Origin: Torymus aiolomorphi
Lineage: Eukaryota; Arthropoda; Insecta; Hymenoptera; Torymidae
Reading direction: 5' to 3'
DNA length: 64,000 nucleotides
Assembly: GCA_036365515.1 (NCBI GenBank)
Contig: CM070877.1
Coordinates: 17,798,701-17,862,700 of the forward strand
The position numbers and the translations under genes were made by a program. A model generated the notes under the pieces. That model was not told the DNA's origin and searched no databases. It was given only the letters and a program-made list of their open reading frames with translations. This document shows, piece by piece, positions 57,817 to 64,000 of this stretch (the first letter of the stretch is position 1; each line of letters starts with the position of its first letter).

Positions 57817-60800
57817 CAAACAAGCGTGTCCCATTGGCGAATTCAGGGATCATAATCGCCTCATGAGCCGTCACCTCTCTCTCTCTAACGCGAAGGACGC
57901 GTGAAATCAGGTCAGCCGTGTATAGGTGAGCCACACGTACACAGAGCGAGGACGATGGCGGCGGTGAGTGTATCAGGATCGATATCCAATATTCTTTCGG
58001 CTGTGGCCACGCGCGTGAAAGTCCAGGGAAATTTAATCGCGGAGGTATAAAAGGCGCTGAAACTTTTTACGAGCGTGCGCGCGGCTAGGGGAATTAAGCC
58101 TCTGCGAGTGTGTAATAAGGTGGCCAATTGTCGGTTCGATTCCTCGGGTATTATGTGGAAGGGAACGACGAGGGACGTATACGCTTTGTTTGAGTGTGTA
58201 TCGGGGTCAGGCAACCTTTTTCCTCGTGCCGCGTATAGAGGAACCGGAGGCGTCTCGTCCTTCGCATGATGGTGGAGAAAGAAGGAGAGGCGTGGAGAAC
58301 TGGGTTGGATGACCTGTTCCCTTCTTCTTCTTTTTTGCCTTTTCTTTTTTGCCTTTTCTTTTTGGGCAATTGCGATTGATTTATCGTAAGGACAATTTTA
58401 TAGGTTGGTCGAACGGTTTATTCGGACGCAGAGGAGCATTGGAATGTTTATTTCGTTTTCGCGGGTGCAGAAGGATTTTTTAGGTCGGTGGGAGATCGAT
58501 AGTTCGGTCTCATCAACACGCGTCTAATTGCGCTTTTTGTCCACTAATACATCATTAATCTTGTCAACCTAGTTGAATCAACGATCGATTACATTCTGTG
58601 GGGAAAAACTGCATAAAACTGCATCGTGCGTTAGCGTATTTATAAATAATAGTCGTCAAATATGCTGGTTAAAGATAATATTACACCGACGTTAAAGTAA
58701 CAACCTCGAATAGACAAAGCTAGAATAACAGAATTTCATCCAAAAAAATACTTGTTTCAAACGCGCTGTGAAAATATTTAGTTTTGTATTTAAACAAATT
58801 TTGTTTAAAAACAAATAATAACTGAATGTTTATAAAAATTTAGTTATTAATAAATTTTTCACGCATTTTTCATCGCATTTCAACCATTTATTGACTTTAT
58901 ATAAAAGAGTTAATAATGACCTCAACCATAGGTTTACATAATTTATTAGTTTTCGTATACGTTGATTGTTGAACGTTAATTAACTTCCTTGTGATGTCAC
59001 AATGCAGCATTACTGTCACTATAAATTAATATTACCCCCGTGTTATAGCGCCATACATTTCTGTGGAAGGAAATACAAACCCGCGCACGGCTCTCCCAAA
59101 CTAAATCTACGTATGATTGATGCGCTGATACATCGCTGCCGCAGTACTAAATCATATATGAATCTGCTGCTGCTGCCGTGTAAGCTCTTTCGGATTCTCT
59201 ATCCAGTTTCGGCTTCACTTTGTTTGCGGGGGAAATAAAAAATGTCGAGTGACTGAATGTTACTTCGGGTGACCTTATTTAAATATACAATGGAAGAAAG
59301 AGAAATGGATTTAATTTGAATAGAAATTAGACTTTTCAATTTCCTATCTTTAACAATGATGGAACCTTTTTCTCGACTAACATGTTTACAAGAGAACAGG
59401 CTAATCAAATTTTGTCATTACTTTTTTCGCACTTTTGGAGTTTGTCTCCAATTTAAAACTAATTTTACACATCAATTTGACATCTTCAACATATTTACAA
59501 AAATAGCCATTTTATTCCATTATTACAAACGGACAAACAAGGGATCTACAAATATCATTAAATTTTTAACTCTCGAGATTAAAGAATTCAGCATTAACAA
59601 GATTGATCGACAGCAGGGTTATATAGTAAGTCCATACGATACGAAACACATGTTTGAGTCAAGGTTAAAAGAAAATGGTAACTGCGCGGATTAAATATCG
59701 AATAAATCTCTTCTGCGAGATAAAATCGACATCTAGCTACAAATACAGCAACGCATTACAAAAGTACAAATTGGAATTTAATAACAGTCCATGATTTATA
59801 CGCATAGTGAATTGTAAACCTCCCAAAAAGACCACAGAAAAAGTGCAAAGCTACACGTGCCTCGCAAACTAAAACCTAATTTCCAGATAGCATACCATCT
59901 CCGGCCTAAAGAACGAAGCTACCCCAACATCGTTCCTCAATATCTCGGTGCAGACAAGCTACTGTATACACTCACGTCTCGACTGAGTTTTGCCGTGCAT
60001 AGCCGGCTTTTCGAAACATACAGAACCGATCAGCCTTGATTCGCCTCGCGCGCGGGAAATAAGAAAGATCCGAGCGCGAAGGAACAAGCCGGTTTGCAAA
60101 TGCGCGCTAACGACGCGGTATGTGCTCCCTCGGATGCAAGTGCACCTAGACGGCGCGGGGAATTATTTAAAGGCTGGACGCAAGAGGCGCCGTGGAGAGT
60201 GAAACGACGATGACGCCCGAGGATGGAGGCGAAGGTGGTGAGAGGCCGTGTTGGATAATTCGTCCGTTGTTAATGAATTAGTTTGAGGGTTATTTCGAGG
60301 AAAACTGGGTAGTTTGATAGGTATTTGGTTGTGGAATCTGGTTAATGAGATTTTTGAGTGTAGTTTCTGCATGAATTTGGATTTGTTTGAATGAAGATAG
60401 CGAATTGAAGTACAAGTTTGATTACTATAGATACTTGGACAGCGGAATTAGTTATTTTGCGTAATTGTATGACTTGGGTTATAGTTGTTCTTCAACATCG
60501 GGGAAAGATGTAGTAAACAATTGTTACAAAATACCATGTAAGCAGCAATTATCAACTCAATGATAATACTAATTCATAAAAAACGGGTAATAACTTGTTC
60601 GAAACCGATAAAAGGAAAAGAGCCTCGTAAACATCGCTTACGTAAAATGGTGGTACACACACACAGAGCAGTGAGAAAAATACAAAAAAATTCATGCATC
60701 TGCACTCTGCAAATACGTTACGTGCGCCTCGTTCGATGATTCATTCATGTGCCCAAAGTTGCCCCGCGCACAGTTACGCGATAGCTCGGAACTCAGCGCC

Positions 60801-62122
60801 AGATTGTAATCTTATCTCTCGTCGTCCGCGTGCGAATTTCCACCGCGCGACGACTACCAAACTCCACCTCCTCCTCCTCCTCCACTTAATCAGCAGCAGC
60901 GGCGCGGCTCTTCAAATAAAATCAAAGGGAGGAGAAGAAGGAGGAAAAAGCCCGACTCGATAGGGAGGCTTGCGAAAACGAGCCATCGATAAGTTTCCCT
61001 CAGCGGGCCGTGAAAGAAAGAGCGAGTCTCTCTCGTCTCCTCTGCCGTATAGCACGCGCGGGTAATTAAGTTAAGGACTGGAATAATTAATGGCAATCGA
61101 AGAATCCCTCTCTATTCGTCGATTGGACGAATTAAAGCCGAACAAAGAAATATTCGTCGCGTGGCGCAAAACGACTCGCCGTATTAAGCAGTCTTTAGCG
61201 AAATTTACGCACAGCGAGATAAGTGGCACACAGCTCGTTCTCCTCTCGCTCCATCTCCTCCTCTCGCACGTGTATATTATATATACGTATACGTATGTGC
61301 GCCGATTTAAAAGGCTAATTCTTCGCGCGCCGGTCTCTCTCTCTTCGAGTTCCGCGATTCGTATACACATATATATACGCATGAGATGTAAAAAAGAACT
61401 CGCGTCGTCATTGTATGCGAGAGAGAGAGGAACGATTTTAATTCAGAGATCGGAATTTACATAGAGAGCGGTACAATGGTTTTTAAATGGCCGATTAACC
61501 TTAAGGTGTCGCGAACGACAGAGTAAACGCGCGCGCTCGTGTGTGTGTGCCTGCGCTAAAATCAGCGTTTTTCGACACCTCGAGGCGACCTGTCGATTAT
61601 TATTCATGAGTCGGGCCGCTAATTGGGGGGAGGAGAAATAATCGGGGACTGATCGATCGATTCTGAGCGCGCGCGTGTTCTCGATCGATTGAATGTATGG
61701 CGAAACTGGCCGCGCGGCGCCGATTAATAGGCGCGTGCGTGTTTCCCTAAACGCAGGAATAAAGTGTCGAAAGTTGGTTTATCAGGGGTCTTAATTATAG
61801 ACTGTAATTCCACGCTTCGAGCAAATTATTATTTTTTTTTTAATTCTTGTATTATATATACGTAAAAGAGATTGGACACGTGATATCTAGTATATGTCGA
61901 GGGTCGAATCAAAAGCGAACGGTTTGGATAATCCCGGGGGTTCTTTGATAATGTTTCACAAAGTAATTTCAACGCGAATGTGCCATTGACAAGCCTTTGC
62001 CCCCCCTCCCCCCCCCGCCACCGATATATTTTACCGGGTCAGCAATTACTGCAGGCTATACTATAGTATATACGCGCGCTAGCTCTAAACGCGCACGCGC
62101 GCTCCACATATTGCCAAGAGTA
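57137..62122. other. Gene-poor region
   Basis: No supported exon. AT-rich DNA (58.6-59.9, 60.4-60.6 kb) alternates with GC/CpG-rich stretches (57.9-58.3, 60.0-60.25, 60.75-61.75 kb). A CA run lies at 57790-57816. ORFs such as 59356-59694 (plus) and 61090-61464 (plus) show no domain, splice or repeat evidence. Confidence 0.45.
57790..57816 (+). repeat. (CA)n tract
   Basis: About 13 CA dinucleotides after a CT run (57743-57760). Simple sequence only. Confidence 0.85.
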
Positions 62123-63462
62123 CACTGAGAAAAATGTTGTAGTAAATTTTATTATAACTGTAATAAAAATTACTATAAAGTATAGGAAGGGTGAGACAAA
62201 TACACTTTATGCTGCATTTTTATTATAATTGTATGAATAATTACAAAATTTCTTGTAATTTTTATGACAGTTGTTGATTAGAAAGTATTATGAAATAAAA
62301 GAAAAATTGCTATACACATAGCAAAAACTGTGATATAATAAAATTTAAAATATATGCTTTTAATTTTTATTAGAATAGAATATAAATTTTATTTTCTAGT
62401 GTTTAAATTTTATTTTGTAGCGTATAAATTTTATTCTGTAGCGTATTAAGGTGATGTGGAATACCGACATAATTTTAAAACATGGATATCTCATGTAAAT
62501 ACCAATAGAATCATCCAAAAAAAAATCGGAGTATAGTATTAACATATACGGAGCGCCTGACGTTCGTGTTTTTCCAAAAAACGATGAGAATTTATTTAAT
62601 TAAATAAAACCCGAACTGTCGGTAAGTAGGAATCTGCAATCAAGCTACTTTTAAAACATGGATATCTCATGAAAATACCAATAGAATCACCCAAAAAAAA
62701 ATCTGAATATAGTGTTTACGTGTACGGAGCGCCTGACGTTCGTCTTTTTCCAAATAAACGTTTTAATGTTGATTTAAAAAATATTGAAATTCACGGTTTC
62801 ACATGGCCTTAAAAATTACTATAAACATAGTAAAAAGTGCCACATTCAAAAATTGCTACAGGCCATAAGAAAGTTTGCTATCCAACATAGTAAAAATTGC
62901 TACAACATTAGTACTTTCTGCGCAGATCAAGGCGCCCACGTGTCTGATTGAGGTTATGTTTCTACGGGAATTTCACTTTGCCTTGCTTTTAAGTTTACAA
63001 AACATTCAAAACCTTACTTCAATTATTTTATTTTTATATTATGCACATTAATGATAAGTTTCTTTGTGTTATCAAAGTTATTTATTGTCATTATTTAATA
63101 TTATCTGAAATTTTCTTGAAATCGATGGTTTGACATATACAAGTTCCAAAATTTTACACTCAAGAATCCGATTGCCGCGGTGAAGGTTGCAGGTTCGATC
63201 CCAACGCTCGTAAAAAAAATATTTTTATTTCTCATTTTAATTTATTTTCACATTAAATATTGCATGATTAGAGTCTGAAAATAGTTCTGAAAACAGGAAG
63301 AACGAGAAAAAATTTAATTTTTTGAAATTTAAGGCCATTCATAAAAATTACTATGTTGCATAGCAAAAATTGTTATAATTTCGATTTGTCCCTCCGTTCC
63401 TACAAAATATAGTAATTTTTCTTATGTTTATAATAAATTTTACTACAACATTTCTCTCAGTG
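62123..63462. mobile_element. Inverted-repeat element with CACTGAGA ends (1,340 bp)
   Basis: Left end CACTGAGAAAAATGTTGTAG and right end CTACAACATTTCTCTCAGTG are inverted copies extending about 35 bases, each bordered by TA (62121-62122, 63463-63464). Inside are a direct repeat of about 105 bp (from about 62476 and 62650, with GGATATCTCATG and GGAGCGCCTGACGTTCGT), several TAGCAAAAATTGCTA-like units, and a tRNA-type B box at 63192-63201. No transposase frame is visible, so it is non-autonomous. The TA target suggests a Tc1/mariner relationship. Confidence 0.75.
62476..62761 (+). repeat. Internal direct repeat of about 105 bp, two copies
   Basis: Copy 1 spans about 62476-62582 and copy 2 about 62650-62761. 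Both run through AACATGGATATCTCATG, ATACCAATAGAATCA, CCAAAAAAAAATC, ATATAGT-type bases and GGAGCGCCTGACGTTCGT to CTTTTTCCAAA. The unit lies wholly within the 62.1-63.5 kb element. Confidence 0.85.
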
Positions 63463-63973
63463 TATTTATAACGTTTGTATCTTCCGCGCGCAGAGAGTTA
63501 ATATTCAATATTGCGTTTAGTGGTTTTGGCAATGGCCACCTGCAGCTTTAGCCTCCCATTGTGCAATAACGCTCGCGATGATATATATCACTAAAAGAGA
63601 GAGAGAGAGAGTTTATAGTATTACTGAAAATCAAAAATCGCTCCGACTGTATAATAAAACCACAATGATCGCCTATAATAATTATTTTCCATTCGTTAGT
63701 AAACTCGTCACTGTCGATCAATATGCATTATCGCATCAACAGCGATCTTAAATTGAACTACTTTTCACCTGTATTGAATATAAACGCTACTCTCACGGAC
63801 CCGAAGATATTGAAAACAGGCGCCGGGCAAGACCCGCGAGTTTCTGACTAACCGATCGACCGATTAACTCGGAAAAGCACATCGCGTGCAATCGGATAGT
63901 AGCGCCATGGATGGCGATTAACGAGGGGCAATCGAAATTAGCGAAACGTGCATTATGCTTACGGCGCGATAAC

Positions 63974-64000
63974 GGGAGAGAGAGAGAGAGAGAGAGAGAG
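63974..64000 (+). repeat. (GA)n tract running off the window edge
   Basis: At least 13 GA/AG dinucleotides at the end of the window; true length unknown. Confidence 0.9.

Noticed and set aside
59356..59694. Plus-strand ORF of 112 codons as a gene
   Set aside because: AT-rich, no recognised motif, no splice sites or repeats; length is within chance for this composition.
63160..63212. tRNA gene
   Set aside because: Only a B-box-like GGTTCGATCC is present; no A box, anticodon arm or acceptor stem could be folded.

Overview
The window is nuclear DNA from a eukaryote, almost certainly an insect and most likely a hymenopteran. The sequence is AT-rich, genes are split by introns with GT-AG junctions, and the DNA is littered with short inverted-repeat transposons and long dinucleotide tracts. 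There are no operons, Shine-Dalgarno sites or dense ORFs. The species assignment is inference. The single protein-coding gene I can support is on the minus strand.

Gene (6831-26843, minus). Ten exons splice together in one reading frame and encode about 1,197 residues up to a TGA stop. The last three exons plus the end of the fourth-last encode a BAH (bromo-adjacent homology) domain. Its wording ([66 protein letters not shown]) is that of vertebrate BAHD1, a heterochromatin protein whose BAH domain reads H3K27me3. Upstream of the BAH domain is a long low-complexity, probably disordered region. In N-to-C order it holds Pro/Tyr-rich exons, a Gln-rich exon, an exon with a 13-His tract and repeated K-C-E motifs, an acidic/Gln exon, and a Lys-rich exon with nuclear-localisation-like clusters. 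The first exon in the window (26685-26843) starts in the middle of a codon, so at least one more 5' exon carrying the ATG lies further upstream. I could not identify it, so it is either small and hidden in 27-64 kb or outside the window.

Layout. 1-6640: AT-rich gene-poor DNA downstream of the gene. 6640-26843: the gene; its introns hold a hAT-type MITE (20255-20491), an array of about 310-bp tandem repeats (21490-22735), and opposite CA and TG tracts on either side of one 142-bp exon. 26844-50880: gene-poor DNA, either the first intron or upstream intergenic, with GC-rich, purine/pyrimidine-tract-rich stretches (about 28-34, 36, 38.6-42.6, 46.5-49.3 kb), two more copies of the hAT-type MITE and Helitron-like ends. 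50880-57140: a dense transposon nest with at least four different inverted-repeat elements, one of which is a foldback structure carrying two divergent tRNA-like sequences. 57140-64000: gene-poor DNA with one further 1.34-kb inverted-repeat element (62123-63462).

Most interesting points: the CA/TG tracts placed so that the pre-mRNA could pair across a single exon; a tandem NAGNAG acceptor in the same part of the gene; three consecutive exons all divisible by three and in phase 0; and a set of transposons whose interiors reiterate their own terminal motifs. No previously undescribed multi-gene system was found.
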